A model generated the notes under the pieces. That model did no database searches. It was not told the DNA's origin and saw nothing but the letters and a program-made list of their open reading frames with translations. Below, piece after piece: positions 1 through 13,526 of a stretch of DNA of 64,000 bases. The position numbers and the translations under genes are program-made. Each line of letters begins with the position of its first letter. Position 1 is the first letter of the stretch. Where the stretch lies: NCBI GenBank assembly GCA_029747585.1, contig JAPEVF010000091.1:52083-116082 (forward strand), in the 5' to 3' direction. Origin of the DNA: Pleurotus djamor. Lineage: Eukaryota > Basidiomycota > Agaricomycetes > Agaricales > Pleurotaceae.

Positions 1-1490
1 CATGACATCACGCAACGTCTTCTGTTGCGCGACACTGAGATTGAGCGAATGTATAGCTTGACTCCAAGCAGTGAATGCCGATCGAAGGGCAGGCTCGCAG
101 TCCAAGAAAGCCGTAGCAGCCACCTGAACACTCGGAACCCTCCCCATGGCATCGACAAAGGCCTCACTGGCTTCAATAAGCGGGGGGAGAAGCTCCCGGA
201 TCAATACCGCCGGCACGCAGGGCACGCTCGCTTCATATCCACGGAGGTCCTTCAACGAGGCGAGGAAGTGACGCTCTGATCGGGCCAATTCTCCGCAAGA
301 AAGCATGGTTTGCCTAGCGACCTGCCAGGTCGTCATCAAGGCGGGGTCGGATAATGAGGGGAGGGATGGGCAAAGAGGGCGCCCAGAGATGGGAGAGGGT
401 GAAGGTGTATCCATGAAACTCGATGTGTTGAAGCCTGTAGCCATTGTGCTCATTGGGCTGAGAAGAGCTGATCTCGGGCTGAAGAGATCATCTTCGTCAA
501 CTCCAATGGTCCATCGTCGTTGGGGTTTCGCAGAAGGTTGTGCCGAGTAAATGGGTGATGATATAGTCAACGTGATGGCACCTCTCAAACGGGCCGATTT
601 GAGGCTTTCATCATCACTAAGGAGGAACTGAAAGGACGGTTTACTAGCACTACCGAGGTTGGTGTTGAGACGAGGAAGGGGTACATTTCTCGAAGATGCC
701 GTCGAAGATTTGGAGGTAGAAGAATCCAGGGAATCCTGGTAAATGTGAGTAAGGATGTCGGCGTGTAATCGACTCTACTCACCGAGTCTTCAATGTTGTA
801 TATAGGTTGAAGTTTTAAAGATTGAACACGACGAGCCCGCTCTTCCTTGGTCAAAGAGGAGATGTGGAGTTCACAGCTATCAAGCCATGCTTCGTAGGCT
901 AAGGGAACCTCGGGTCCGTCTTCTCTAAACGCAGACTTGATAGGTGCTTGTGGCCGAACACCGTCGTTCCTAATCTCCTGAAATTCTTCATCGTCCAAGA
1001 AATCCTTCATCATCTGGCTGTCCATGAACTGTGTCAGGAAGGGGAGTGGTTTGCGCCGGCGACGAAGAAGAGGGCTTTGGTCGTTAGAGGGGAAGTAGAC
1101 ACTGGGCGTATTGGGAGGAACTGGTACGGGATGCTCGTAAATACCATTGCTACCATCATAATCACCAACATGATACTGATGAATAGTCAACTGGAGTTGC
1201 ATCTGGGGAGAGTTGGGCACTGATCGTTCCCAGCCTGGAACCGCATGGTGCTTCTGTTCGCCGCGCTGATTGACAAATTGGAGAGGCGATATGGGAGATA
1301 GCGTAAAGTAGGCGGTGTCAAGGTGGCTGGACGCAGAGAACAGCCCAGCCGACGAGGACGAGGTCAACCCAGGCGTATCTGGTGCGGAGAGCGGCGAAGG
1401 GAGATGAGCTGGACGGGCATAAGCCATGGCGCTCGGCGCTATGGGGGACATCTTATGAGACGAAGCGGGTGATCTGGCTACCTGAGTCAT
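1..1490 (-). CDS. DH (RhoGEF)-like domain protein, partial (3' end outside window)
   Basis: The reading frame stays open to base 1, so the C-terminal part lies outside the window. One intron is clear: positions 736-782, GTGAGT...CCAG, joining ...IEDS to DSLDSS in frame. The first ~330 residues are Ser/Pro-rich and look disordered. After them comes a helical stretch (about bases 1-330) with an 'ELARSERHFLASLKDLRGY' pattern followed by 'LIRELLPPLIEASEAFVDAM'. This resembles the first helices of a Dbl-homology domain, where an E-x3-SERxFxxxL motif is usual, so the protein may be a Rho-family GEF acting at the cortex. The in-frame ATG at 1490 is the first one; a further 5' exon cannot be excluded. 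The DH assignment rests only on the first third of the domain. Confidence 0.6.
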
Positions 1491-2710
1491 TCTGAGTCCA
1501 GTTGCTGAAGATGTGATAGCGTATTCTCCCAAAGCACTTCCAGAGGGATGGGTTGGAGAGGGATAGAGGGCGATCCAGGCGAAGAACAGCCGGAGATGTT
1601 AAGGACTTTGGATTTATACTTTCGGAGGCTTTGCGATGGTGGCCATGACGAACCTGTTTCGAATCGACCACACCGGAAGTAGCAGAGCTGGGGATTCGGA
1701 GGAGGATGGAGTTCCCAAGCCAACACAGCTTGATGGTGGCTGGGGTTGTCCACAAGCAGATGCACACAGAGGTTTGAAGCTGAAACCTCCGCTCACAAAG
1801 ACGGTGCAGGGTCGCCTAGGCACTGTGCGTAATCCATACCAGTGGTTTATTGATATTCGTTGCGCCAAACCCGCCTGGCGATACAGCGACAACGCAATTA
1901 TAGGTTTACACGTTGTTCGGAAGGCGTCGTATTGTAAATACCACTGCGATACGTGCACTGCAGTCAATCTATGCTCGGGTTTGACATGGGTGATCTCGGA
2001 CGGGCATCGAAGGGCATACAAAGCGGCACAATCTGCTGGAAGGCGTCCAGATAGGCTAGAGAAAGATGGCATCAAAACTACCAGTCGCATGCTGACACAA
2101 ACACATACGCGCACCTATGAGATATGCCTCCGCCCCGAAGGGCCTACATCAACCTACATCCATCACAATTCCTCTGTGGTAGTTCCTTGGCAACATAACA
2201 TCCAGTCATGGTTTTTTTGGTAAAGTAGATGCCAGTGAAACTTGACGCGTATCAGATCCTGATATGTGAAAGTCGACCTAGGTCGATATGGGAGGTGTTA
2301 TGATGGTGTCAACATGTCCTTCGAGCTCAGGCATCAAACAGACGAATTCGTCTGAAACCGAATAGAGGCTGGTCTCCGTGGTGGATGCTGGGGCCGATGA
2401 CGATGGAATCAAACCACAGAGGCAGATGGTGGAGGAGAATGTCGCCATTGTGCCGTAAATTTAAACTTTGAAGTACGCGCTCCACCGAGTTCTAGGTGGT
2501 AGTACTACTTGAACGATTCCAGGGCGCAGTCAGGAGACCAGAAGAAAGGCAAGGTCCGTGGGGCATGATGATGACAGGGGTGACGTAATCCATGAAAGCC
2601 TCGAGAAGCCTGACCAGCCTACATAAACGAGTTCTCCTTCAACCTCTCCTTTCTTCCACACCCCCACTTTCTCCTCTACACAACCACCCAGTCTCAAGTT
2701 TACGAAGAAA
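1491..2710. other. Intergenic region between two divergent genes
   Basis: About 1.2 kb between the 5' ends of the DH-like gene (minus) and the membrane-protein gene (plus). Overlapping open frames occur on both strands at 1614-2223, but none shows a recognisable protein, splice signals or a convincing start. I see no RNA gene or repeat. It probably holds both promoters and 5' UTRs. Confidence 0.5.
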
Positions 2711-3795
2711 ATGGCTGATCCTTCTTGGACCGATGGCATTCTGCTAAAAGTAAGTGTTCGCGATTCCGCCTTGCACTCAAAGACGCTTAATCGCCTAATT
2801 TCCAGGTAGTAAACGTGCTCGTCTATCTATTCTTTTTGGGATCCAATCTCTACACTGTTGCGGCTCCAAATGATATCTATTACACCGGGAAGGAAACCTA
2901 CATCACTCCGGCTCCTTGGGCGTTTCTCATCTGGTAAGTTGTAGTGTTGCTCTACACGCGTTGTAACCTCATGTTTTACAACTAGGTCCTTGATTCACCT
3001 GCTCCTCCTTGGTACCATCATCTATCAGTTTTTCCCAGGCGGCAAACAGACTATCATCGATGGCGTCTCCTGGAGATTCCCCCTGCTTGGTATTTTGAAC
3101 GCCATCTATGTTAACCTTTGGGCTACCCACCATTACATCATCGGTATGTTCCCTTTTCTTTCCCGCTGGCGCCCCACTTATTCTCTTCTACATAGCTTTC
3201 GTTTTCTCCCTCTTCGTCAGTTCCGCGGTTACAGTAAGTTAGTTTCACCACATTTCGTTATCCGTCCGCAGTAACACTTTCGCAGCACATCTATTACATA
3301 GTCAAGAAGCACCACTCCCCACAAAGCGCTGCGGATGAGATCTTTGTCCACCTGCCTTTCTCGCTTTATCACGGGTGGACCACGGTCTTGGTCATCCTCA
3401 CCGCTTTCGAAGCCTTTGGTGTAAACGCCCTCGACCATCGCGCAGGAGTCTGGACCAAAGTATTCGTCTTCCTCGCGCTGTTCGTCACTTCACTTCTTAT
3501 GCTTCTGTTCCTAGCTCACCATACTTCTAGATTCTTCTTGGAAGGCACAGCTGCCACGTACGCCTTCTCCACGCCCGAAGGTGACTTGCCTGCGTCCATC
3601 GCCATCTCCTGGTCATTGTGGGCCATCTTCGCCCACCAGCACAGCTCCGCGTTCATCCACTGGTCGGCCCTTGTGTTCGCCATTTTATCGCTGTTCTGGG
3701 TCGTGAAGGGAGCTTACGGACTCTATGTCCGCTCCTCTGGAGGAAGGGTCCGACTGGATGATGCTGAGCGTGCCCCCCTCGTTGGTTCTTCGTAA
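2711..3795 (+). CDS. Multi-pass (about 8 TM) membrane protein, TspO-like motif
   Basis: Five exons (2711-2749, 2806-2933, 2986-3143, 3196-3233, 3286-3795) give a 290-aa protein; every junction has GT..AG ends and keeps frame. About eight hydrophobic segments follow one another, separated by short loops. The segment '[19 protein letters not shown]' resembles the Pro-Trp-rich helix of TspO/tryptophan-rich sensory proteins, but no closer family is recognised. The C-terminus is a short charged tail ([12 protein letters not shown]) that probably faces the cytosol. Function unknown; an integral membrane role is sure, the TspO link is weak. Confidence 0.8.
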
Positions 3796-4015
3796 AGTAA
3801 CCCCAGAAGCCTTTTTCTCTTCTCCTTAACTGTTGGATATGTAAATCAGTATCAATCTAGCCTTACTTGTGCCCTTCCTTCTCACTTCCCCTGAATCTTC
3901 GATAAGGTCAGACATGCTGTTAGCTTCTACAGATGAGACTTAGGGGTGCTAGGAGCCAGGGGCGAGACCTTGGGACAAATCATTTTTTTTTCGTTCATTT
4001 CCTCCATCAATTCAA

Positions 4016-5507
4016 TTACCAGCATCGCACCTTCGCCGTTTCTTCAGCGTCAATGTTCACTGATCTTTTTAACAAAGGATACTGTGCTAACCGGTCTATA
4101 TCCTGAAGTACCTCCTTCAGTACAACAAACGTTGCTGGCTCTGTCTTTCTCACCACATTCTGTCTGTCTAGACTCTGATGATGCTGTTTCACCGAGCCGA
4201 GAGATACGCGTCGCTCTTTGCACCCCATGTAGATATGTAATAGGACATCGAACAGACTCTTTGGATTCTCATGGCCAACAGAGCGGCGCCTCCCGACCGT
4301 CACGGCTCTCATCAAATCAATCGTCGAGGTACTGATACTCCAAAGGCGCAGGTCATACTCAGTCGCCTTATCATCCCAAGGAACGGAGCGTTCCATCGCG
4401 ACAGGTCTATTGGGTCCGTTGCCTCGGTTATCGTCTGGAATCCAAAACCATAGGCTTTCTCCATTGCCCAAACTTTTGGACACGGCGCTTTGATAACAAG
4501 TTCTCACTACGGGATACAACTCGCCTTCGGAGAGTCACATTCGTTTGACATTGGTTCTATCTCTGATTCATCTACTCAGAGTCTCAAGCTTGCGGCTTTC
4601 GGAGAATTACTCTTCTACACAACTCTAAAACTGGGGATCTCATTTTTCTTCAGTCTGCGACCCGGCCCTCGGGATACTGGGAGTCTTCTAATCTTGTTTA
4701 CGCTCCATCGCCGTCGAGTGGCATTGGTGCGATCATCATCATATCGCCCACAGTTTCTCATGTCCTCATTCAAAGACAGCCTTCGGTTGGCTTGATCCTC
4801 GCTTCTGATAAATGAACGTGAGTTCTTTGTTCATTCCACCCCAAAACTTGAGCTGGTCTCAGTGCTTTCGGGCATGCGTAACCTTACCGTGGTACTTGCG
4901 CAGAAAACTAAATTCAAGGCGCCTAGTCACCATCATATTTCCCGCAGCCTCGGCAGTCACCCTTGAGGTTACGTTCTTCATAAGCATCCAGTTCGCCGTT
5001 TCATTTGTGATCAACCTGAGAGTACTTACCAATGATTTCGAATCTTTCGACGCCCATTGGATGACTCTGGGAACCAACAGTACGGTTCATGTCAACAGAA
5101 AATCTGACATTTCGATTCCCTCGCTTACTACGACGCCGACGGATATCTGATGCTCACATCATTTCCCAGCGTCGAGTCAAAATGTTTTTTNGACGTGCAC
5201 ATACTTACGACCTTTTGGCGGAGCGATAAGGCAGGTGCAGAGCTTATTTTTCGCATCACATCAGCCTTCATACCTCCTTGAAGCTGGCTATATCAAGAGT
5301 CAGGAACGAGGTACTCTATGTTTTGCTTGTTGATTACTTACTCTATCTCCAGCCTCCGGATATTCATCCCAGCTTGAGAGGCCGCACCATAACAAGCAGT
5401 GCTTCTATGAGGCCAGACATATGACTCCGCGATAGTCGAAGAGTAGGCAACCACGCGAGAGCCATGGGCTGTGTCATTGTACCAGTCGGGATCCCCGTCC
5501 AATGTTT
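4016..5507 (-). CDS. Unrecognised intron-rich gene (structure incomplete)
   Basis: Two exons are well supported by splice sites and frame: 5507-5342 (contains DPDWYNDTAHGSRVVAYSS and ends at GTAAGT) and 5287-5209 (DQLQGGMKADVMRKISSAP, ending at GTAAGT). A third stretch near 5130-5015 reads as Arg-rich then 'NRTVGSQSHPMGVERFEII' before GTAAGT. Further open pieces lie at 4965-4880, 4795-4600 and 4519-4016, but I could not join them in one frame, so 3' boundaries are open. No domain is recognised. It is divergent from the manganese peroxidase, with about 290 bp between them. It may be a real gene with short introns, or a decaying one. Confidence 0.4.
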
Positions 5508-5730
5508 CTAAAATAATCTTCTCTCATCATTGCATTGAATTGTTCCCAACCAACAGGTCATTGCCATCGCTTCCCAAGCACTCCACATTCTCCATGGATC
5601 ATATCGACCACCTTACTTGGGAAAACTCGTCCTCGAAACATTTGTCACTTGGAGAGTCGGTACCTTGATTTGAAGGGCTGCTTTCGGCGCGTCTCGTTTA
5701 AACCATTCCCCCAAATTTGTCCTTCGTACG

Positions 5731-5737
5731 TATAAAA
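5731..5737 (+). promoter_or_regulatory. TATA box of the manganese peroxidase gene
   Basis: TATAAAA, 57 bp upstream of the ATG at 5794. The spacing suits a short 5' UTR. Confidence 0.6.
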
Positions 5738-5787
5738 AGGCGAGCATCGAAACAGGAGGTCTTCAGAGAACTGGTGTACTTTACTAG

Positions 5788-7464
<1,677 letters not shown>

Positions 7465-7621
7465 AGTGATTCCATGCCGCCCACCGTCTCAACNCNATTC
7501 ATTCATTAATACANTTAATTCGCGATAGATTGTGTATAGATGGGGTATAAGTAGCTGTCATTAATAAACAGGTCNCCGCAACCCTACAAAGTGGNGATTA
7601 CTTTCAACTAGGTCACAAGCA

Positions 7622-10212
7622 TTAGAGNTCTGAGTGGCCATCATCCCAGTCAACCCACGAAGTAGGCAAAGGAGCGTTGGAAGATTGCGACGCGTACGAT
7701 TGTAGCCCACTAGGATGGAGCTCTTTCCAAGCATCTGTCCAAACAGTGTATTACTACTCAACATTTGGCACGGAAAAAAGGTATAAAATGACGGACCTCG
7801 GAGTTCTTGCTCGATTGTGTCACCCCTCGCATCTTCAGACTGAGATGGCCTCTTTTCTCTCTTCAAGGAATGGAGATGCCGGAGTAAATCAGACTGGCGC
7901 AAGGCAGCGGATTCTTTTTCGGACAATTGAGACGCTTCATGCAGTTTCTTCTCATTCTCTTCTATCCAGTCACGGGTCAAAGGAAATGTCGCATTCCATC
8001 TCGGCGCGCCTTCATCATTACTATANTTTCTCGCTCGATGGCTTTAAGGATGTAGAACTCAACGTTCAAGCTCACCTTGTTACATCTTGGGCCACGACCT
8101 TAATTTCGCNCGCNTACCCATCTACCTCCAAAGTAAGGGCAATCTTGGGAACACCAGCCGGAGCGGAGGTGATATTGTGGATGTCAAGTTGCCCNANCAA
8201 NCGATTCCCCACTGCGAANATATCCTCGCCTTCGCAGACGTGAACCGTCAAATTTTCTTGGAAGTCAACAGTGGTGGTAACGCTAGGCAATGGTTCATTC
8301 AGGAAACGGNTTTNATGTGGAGAAAGGCACGGTCTTACATTTTAGTNACTTCTTTAGGTANAACAGTCCATCGTGGAATGAACGTGATGACCTCTCCNTC
8401 NGATGCAGCAACNCNCAGTGATGCNTANGCGACTTCGACCGAGCACAGGCAATCNTAGTGNGAATAACTCAAGAGGCCAGCTTGGTTGACNAGACCTCGA
8501 ATGACAGCCTGGTCGGGTTGTTCGACGAGGATGCTGTCTACATTGTTGAAATATGTGCGTAACAANCGNTGCACTTCCGGAATGTNNCNCGAGCCACCGA
8601 CTAGNATGACCTGANANGGCNTTNAGTGAGNNGNTTTGGTACATGNNTATAGANGGGGAAAGCATACTGTCTTCAGATCCTCTTTAGTCAGTCCGGAGCT
8701 TTCAAGGACCCTCTCTACNTCGGACAAAGANTCNTGAAGCAAGTCAGCAATCAATCGCTNGAANNTTTCTGTAGATATTGTATGGTTCATGGCGCCNAAC
8801 CGAGGTTGAAGACTTGGCAGCTCGATTNGTGCTTCAGGTTGCGTGGAAAGGCTCCGTTTAGCGGCTTCGATTTCCTGGTCNAGACGNAACGATGCGTCAT
8901 CAGAGAAACCNAGATCGCCCATCGTCNTTTCCNCATCAAGGNTGGACTTCGAGTCCATTTGCGATGNTTGTTGTAAGAGGTAGTTCTTGATCCTACCGTT
9001 AAAATGATTCCCGCCGACCCTCGGATTTGATACCTGTGCTACCCGTTCAAATACCCCATCATCCATTAGGATAGCCGTAACGTCGAGACCTTGCCCTCCG
9101 ATGTCATATACCAAGANGTTAAACTCGCCCGGTATCTGGGAGAGACCATGGGCGATACCCGTCGACACGGAATCATGAACAATGCGCANAGGCTCTAAAC
9201 CTGCCGCTTTCGTAGCCTGTTTGATNACCTCTCGTTGATCTTCATTCACATCTATAAAACAAAGGCGTTGATCAACATGTGTAGTCACCTAGANATAGGA
9301 AGAAGTGATCTTACAAGAGGGAAGGCTGACAACAGCGTGTCCAACGACCTCGTTCAAATGGGATTCAGCNACTTTCTTCAAGTACTTGANNATTTCAGTC
9401 ATCGCGTCTTGGGGTGTCTGAATCCATTTGAACATCAACAATGAGAACTGCTTGGTCGGTNGTCCAAGTGAGTATACGCACGACATNATGTGTNTATCGN
9501 CCATGGTCAAGTCTTACAGCAACACGACCTCGCACGTCTTCNACTCGGAACGGCCAGCGCTCGAGATCATGCGCAGAAAGTTCACTCTTTGACTTCCCCA
9601 AGAGAAGGTTTATGTCAAAGATGGTATTCTCAGGTTGAGATAGGTATGCTTCCTTCGCGGCTTGCCCAACTCTTCAGAGATGAACGAGTCAACCACCAGA
9701 AAGGACGTGTGAGCATGGTAGATGGTGATGAAGAATCTGCAGTTGAACTCACAATGTTTGATTTCCCGCGTAGTGGACCCAAGATGGGATCTCGGTAGAC
9801 CCATGAGCGTCGGAGTAAACATGCACAGTTCCGTTGATATCTTTGAACCTTCCCCAGTTCTAGCATAAACAATGTGCGTCCTGAGTCAACCGTTGAAGAG
9901 CTCACCCCACGCGCGAATATCTGTGGCTCATGTCAGCAACATTTCATTGAATTTGGCAGTAAAAACGTACGTGTTACCGATTTCTACCAGAGAAAATCAA
10001 TCCACAGTCAATGCGAAAACTAGGTGGCAGCGTACAACCATAAGCTTACGGATAGCAATCACTTTATCCGCTTCATACGTCATCGAGGACACCGTCGAGT
10101 TACAACACGCGACGGCGAGCGGGGTAAAGCAACATAGCACGAGCAGTAGGCTGAAGCACGTCGTCCAAGGGAAACCTCGGACCTGTAGATTGGGCGCGTT
10201 TTGGCGGGTCAT
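7622..10212 (-). CDS. Divergent Hsp70-family chaperone of the ER lumen
   Basis: ATP-dependent chaperone, inferred to act in the ER. The N-terminus has a hydrophobic signal (CFSLLLVLCCFTPLAVACC, residues ~18-36). Nucleotide-binding-domain motifs follow in order: IGNTYS, WPFRVEDVRG, HAVVSLPSY, YDIGGQGLDVT (canonical GGGTFDV is altered), and VGGNHFNGRIKNYL. Then come a substrate-binding-domain stretch (FAVGN, GVPKIALTLEVD) and a helical lid (TRDWIEENEKKLHEA). After the intron in 7700-7780 the frame ends WVDWDDGHS[D/E]L-stop, a KDEL/HDEL-like retrieval signal; the third base of that D/E codon is N (7628). It lies tail-to-head downstream of PEPCK. The junction near 9843-9915 does not join in frame as read, and Ns are frequent, so exon 3 may be misread. 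It is not the main BiP, judging by its divergence. Confidence 0.8.
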
Positions 10213-10569
10213 TCAATGCGTGAAGGAAGTCAAGAATTCAAGGAGATCAATGAAATATATGTGTTCGATATGTTTTCATGTTTAATACCAGAGAGATGTG
10301 TGTGCGGCGAAGTACGTGGAGAAGATCTGTTTGAACGTGGAACGCGCTGGAACGCGAGTCAGGGCGCCCGCGATTTTACCCCATTTGGATGCCAACTTCT
10401 CACTTCCGAGTCTCTGTGATACTGTCGAGTTCTCTATATTGTGTTTATGTCCGTATTACAGTAATATCAAAATATAATCATCTTAATCAAGATACATACA
10501 TACGTGCGCGTATTCAATCCGCGCCTTCAAGCTTCTTCCCGCATTCAACCCAAGTCATCAAGAAAGAAA
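10213..10569. other. Intergenic region between PEPCK and Hsp70
   Basis: 357 bp holding the PEPCK 3' end and the Hsp70 promoter (both minus strand). I see no gene, repeat or clear heat-shock element in it. Confidence 0.5.
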
Positions 10570-12681
10570 TCAAAGTTGCGGGCCCGCTAGCCTGACCTTC
10601 TCATCCACATCCTTCTCATACAAGGCAAACGCCTTCTGGAACATACCACCGAGCTTCCTGATCTCCCTGCTGAAGGCCTCCTTGTCCTTCCAGGCGAGGG
10701 ATGGGTTGAGGAGTTCACGGGGAACGCCCTCGATGTGGGTGGGTATCGACAAGTTGAAGGTGCCGAAGGTCTCGTACTCGGCCTTGGCGAGTTCACCGGA
10801 GTGAACGGCATCGACGATCATACGAGTATACTTGAGTGGGCAACGCTTGCCAGTGCCGAAACGACCGCCAGTCCAACCGGTGTTGATGAGCCAGCAGTCG
10901 ACCTTGTGCTCGGCCATACGGTCAGCAAGCATCTCAGCGTAGCGACCAGGCTAATGATGGAACGTCAATAACGTTCTTCGTAAAGATCAGGATGGGATAC
11001 ACTCACGTGGAGAACGATGAAGGGAGCGGAGTAGCAAGTCGAGAAGGTGGGGATGGNCTCGAGGACACCGTCTTCGGTACCGGGAGTTTTCCTATATCAT
11101 GAAGTATGAGGCAAAGAAGAGTTTCGTAACTAAAATTAAACTCACGAAGTGTAACCGGCCAAGAAGTGGTAGGAAGCTTGCTCGGGGGTGAGCTTGCTGA
11201 CGGGAGGAAGGACACCGAAGGCATCACAAGTCAACATGATGATGTTGCTGGGTTGGCGCTCGACCATGCAAGGAATCTTGGCGTTGGGGATGAACTCGAT
11301 AGGATAGGCGCAACGAGTGTTCTCCGTGATGCTGACATCGTCGTAGTCGGGTACACGGGACACAGGGTTGTAGACGACGTTTTCGAGGATCGACCCGAAG
11401 CGGATGGCGTTGAAGATCTCGGGTTCCTTCTCCGCGGAAAGGTTGATGCACTTGGCGTAGCATCCACCCTCGATGTTGAAAACACCGGTGTCGGACCAAA
11501 CATGCTCGTCGTCACCGATCAGGAGTCGGTTAGGGTCGGCAGAGAGGGTCGTCTTGCCAGTTCCTGACAGACCGAAGAACAACGTGACGTCATTCTTCTC
11601 GATGCCCACATTGGCGGAGGAGTGAAGCGACAGCTGACCAAACTTGACGGGTTGGAGGTAATGCTAACCGAGGAAAGAAATTAGGAACAAGGACATGACG
11701 AGGCCAAGCGAGAAATATGACATACCATGACGGAGAAGACTCCCTTCTTCATCTCACCAGCGTACTCGGTACCAAGGATGACCATCTCCATGCGCTTGAA
11801 GTTGATTTCCACAGAGGTAGTGGAGCTCATGCCCTTGGTGAATCGGTTGGCGGGGAACTGGCCAGCATTGTAGATGATGAAGTCCGGCTCTCCGAAATCG
11901 GCAAGCTGCTCTTCCGTCGGGCGAATGAGCATGTTGTTCTATAAATAATAGAAGAGAAAAGTCAATAAATAGACACAAAGCCGAGTTCAAGGTGAAAATT
12001 TTGAGCGCACCATGAAGAGAGCGTGGTAAGCGCGGGCACAGATAACTCGGACTTTGATGCGGTACTTGGGATCCCACTGAGGAGGGCGCAAAGTCAGTAT
12101 CCCCAGACAGAGGGGTAAAAACTTCGGAGAATAGGCTCACCCCAGCGTAACCGTCGAAGACATAGACATTGTCGCGAGTGTTCAAGTAGTCAATGGCACG
12201 TTCGCGGTTAATTTCGAAGGTGTCTGTNAAAAGGCTGGTTAAGCTTTTGAGAACGTAATGGAAGGAGGAGTATACTGACGTTCATCGATCTTGATGTTCA
12301 CGGAGCCCCACCAGATATCATCTTTGCTCGTATCTTCATAGACGATACGCTTGTCTTTGGGGCTGCGACCGGTCTTCTTGCCAGAAAAGTTGATGAGGGC
12401 GCCAGAGGAGGAGATGATGGCGCCTTCGTTGCGGATGGCATCTTCGTAGAGGAGAGATACAGGTGCGTTGCGCTTGATTTGGATTCTGTCCATGTCGAAA
12501 CCGGCCTGGGACCAGTACTCGAGATCACGACCGATCACTGCAAAACGAGACTGTCANAAACGACAACCGTGAACGAGACGATGCACGTACGATTGCTGAT
12601 CTCCTCATTGTCGTAGCTTTGGGCATAGTTCTTGTGCAAGATATGGGGAGTAACGTATGGGGTTTGATGAGGGAGAACCAT
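10570..12681 (-). CDS. pck1: Phosphoenolpyruvate carboxykinase (ATP)
   Basis: Converts oxaloacetate and ATP to phosphoenolpyruvate, the committing step of gluconeogenesis, in the cytosol. Eight exons (12681-12591, 12537-12280, 12223-12141, 12076-12011, 11938-11726, 11663-11146, 11091-11007, 10950-10570) sum to 1695 nt, 564 aa; the yeast enzyme has 549. The P-loop [11 protein letters not shown], the second kinase motif IGDDEHVW and the conserved INTGWTGG and FEINRERA segments are all present. The start at 12681 opens [10 protein letters not shown]. The last exon ends ...[14 protein letters not shown] run sits about 80 bp upstream. Enzymes of this type are usually repressed by glucose; the sequence shows one possible Mig1/CreA site (12781-12786) but no proof. 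Confidence 0.96.
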
Positions 12682-13526
12682 GTTGAAAGTTTTTCGAGGT
12701 TGGTGGTGGTGAAGTTGTGGGAGAGGTTTGAGCTGTGGAGAANGANTTAGNACTGGACGGATATATATATATAGGGGAATGCGGGGTAAAGTGCAGGATA
12801 TGACAAGATCCGCAAGCGAAGGCCGGATGAAGGGAAAGGCTTGGGCGATGTGGAATCAGATGACGGGGACTNACGAGGGCTGCGGCCGACGACGAGGACG
12901 AAGCGCGAAGGAAAGAAGGGGGACGAGGATTGGGGTGAGGATGGAAAAAAGCTGCTGGTTTTATAGTGGCCCGCCACTTGAGACCCATTCCATAATCCTC
13001 CGGGTGAGATTGCTATACCTGGAGAATCATTGGATGGAGCGCCTCAGCCTCGTCCAATAAATCACATTTCCTGCTAAATTTCCATACCGGAATTCCCCGA
13101 GTAGCAGTGTCGGGCAGCCGCAAACACTCAACTGGCTTCAGAGTCGGTGAGCCGCCGNTGGCTAAACGTTTCGTGTCGAGGATTCAGTGAGCGACTGTGC
13201 TGCTTCANTCCAAAGNCTNCANCGACCAGAAGAAAGAAGGATGACTACGCTTGCTGGCCGCCTGTACAGTAATTCCCCACAATGCCATATCAGTAATAGT
13301 TGGCCCATAAACAAATCCCAATTTCTGAATTATAATATCTCATAGGAGCTTATATCACATGGCCCATTCGGCAATGTTCCAGCTATTCGTCTTGCAGCGG
13401 CTCCCCGCTCATAATTGCTTGTTCCAGAGGCGTCGGCTAAGCCTAAGCGATCTAGGCGGAGAAGTCTGTGTCTATATCAGAATTTGAAATGCCCAGGAGT
13501 GGCCAGCTTAATACCACCAACTTATC
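12682..13526. promoter_or_regulatory. Divergent promoter region, PEPCK / acetyltransferase
   Basis: 845 bp between two divergent starts. The (AT)n run at 12761-12773 can serve as the TATA box of PEPCK on the minus strand. GCGGGG at 12781-12786 matches the Mig1/CreA consensus SYGGRG, but a 6-mer is weak evidence. No gene is seen; the open frames at 12605-13060 are antisense to the PEPCK leader. Confidence 0.45.
12761..12773 (-). promoter_or_regulatory. TATA run of the PEPCK promoter
   Basis: Thirteen alternating A/T bases, 80-92 bp upstream of the PEPCK ATG at 12681. It is also a short dinucleotide repeat that could vary in length. Confidence 0.5.

Noticed and set aside
1614..2223. Overlapping open frames of 166 and 195 codons on both strands
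   Set aside because: No domain, no splice signals, and overlapping frames on opposite strands without homology are usual by chance.
4490..5150. Hydrophobic plus-strand open frames that look membrane-spanning
   Set aside because: They lie antisense to a minus-strand stretch with several GTAAGT donors and good exons; the hydrophobic pattern is a by-product of the opposite frame.
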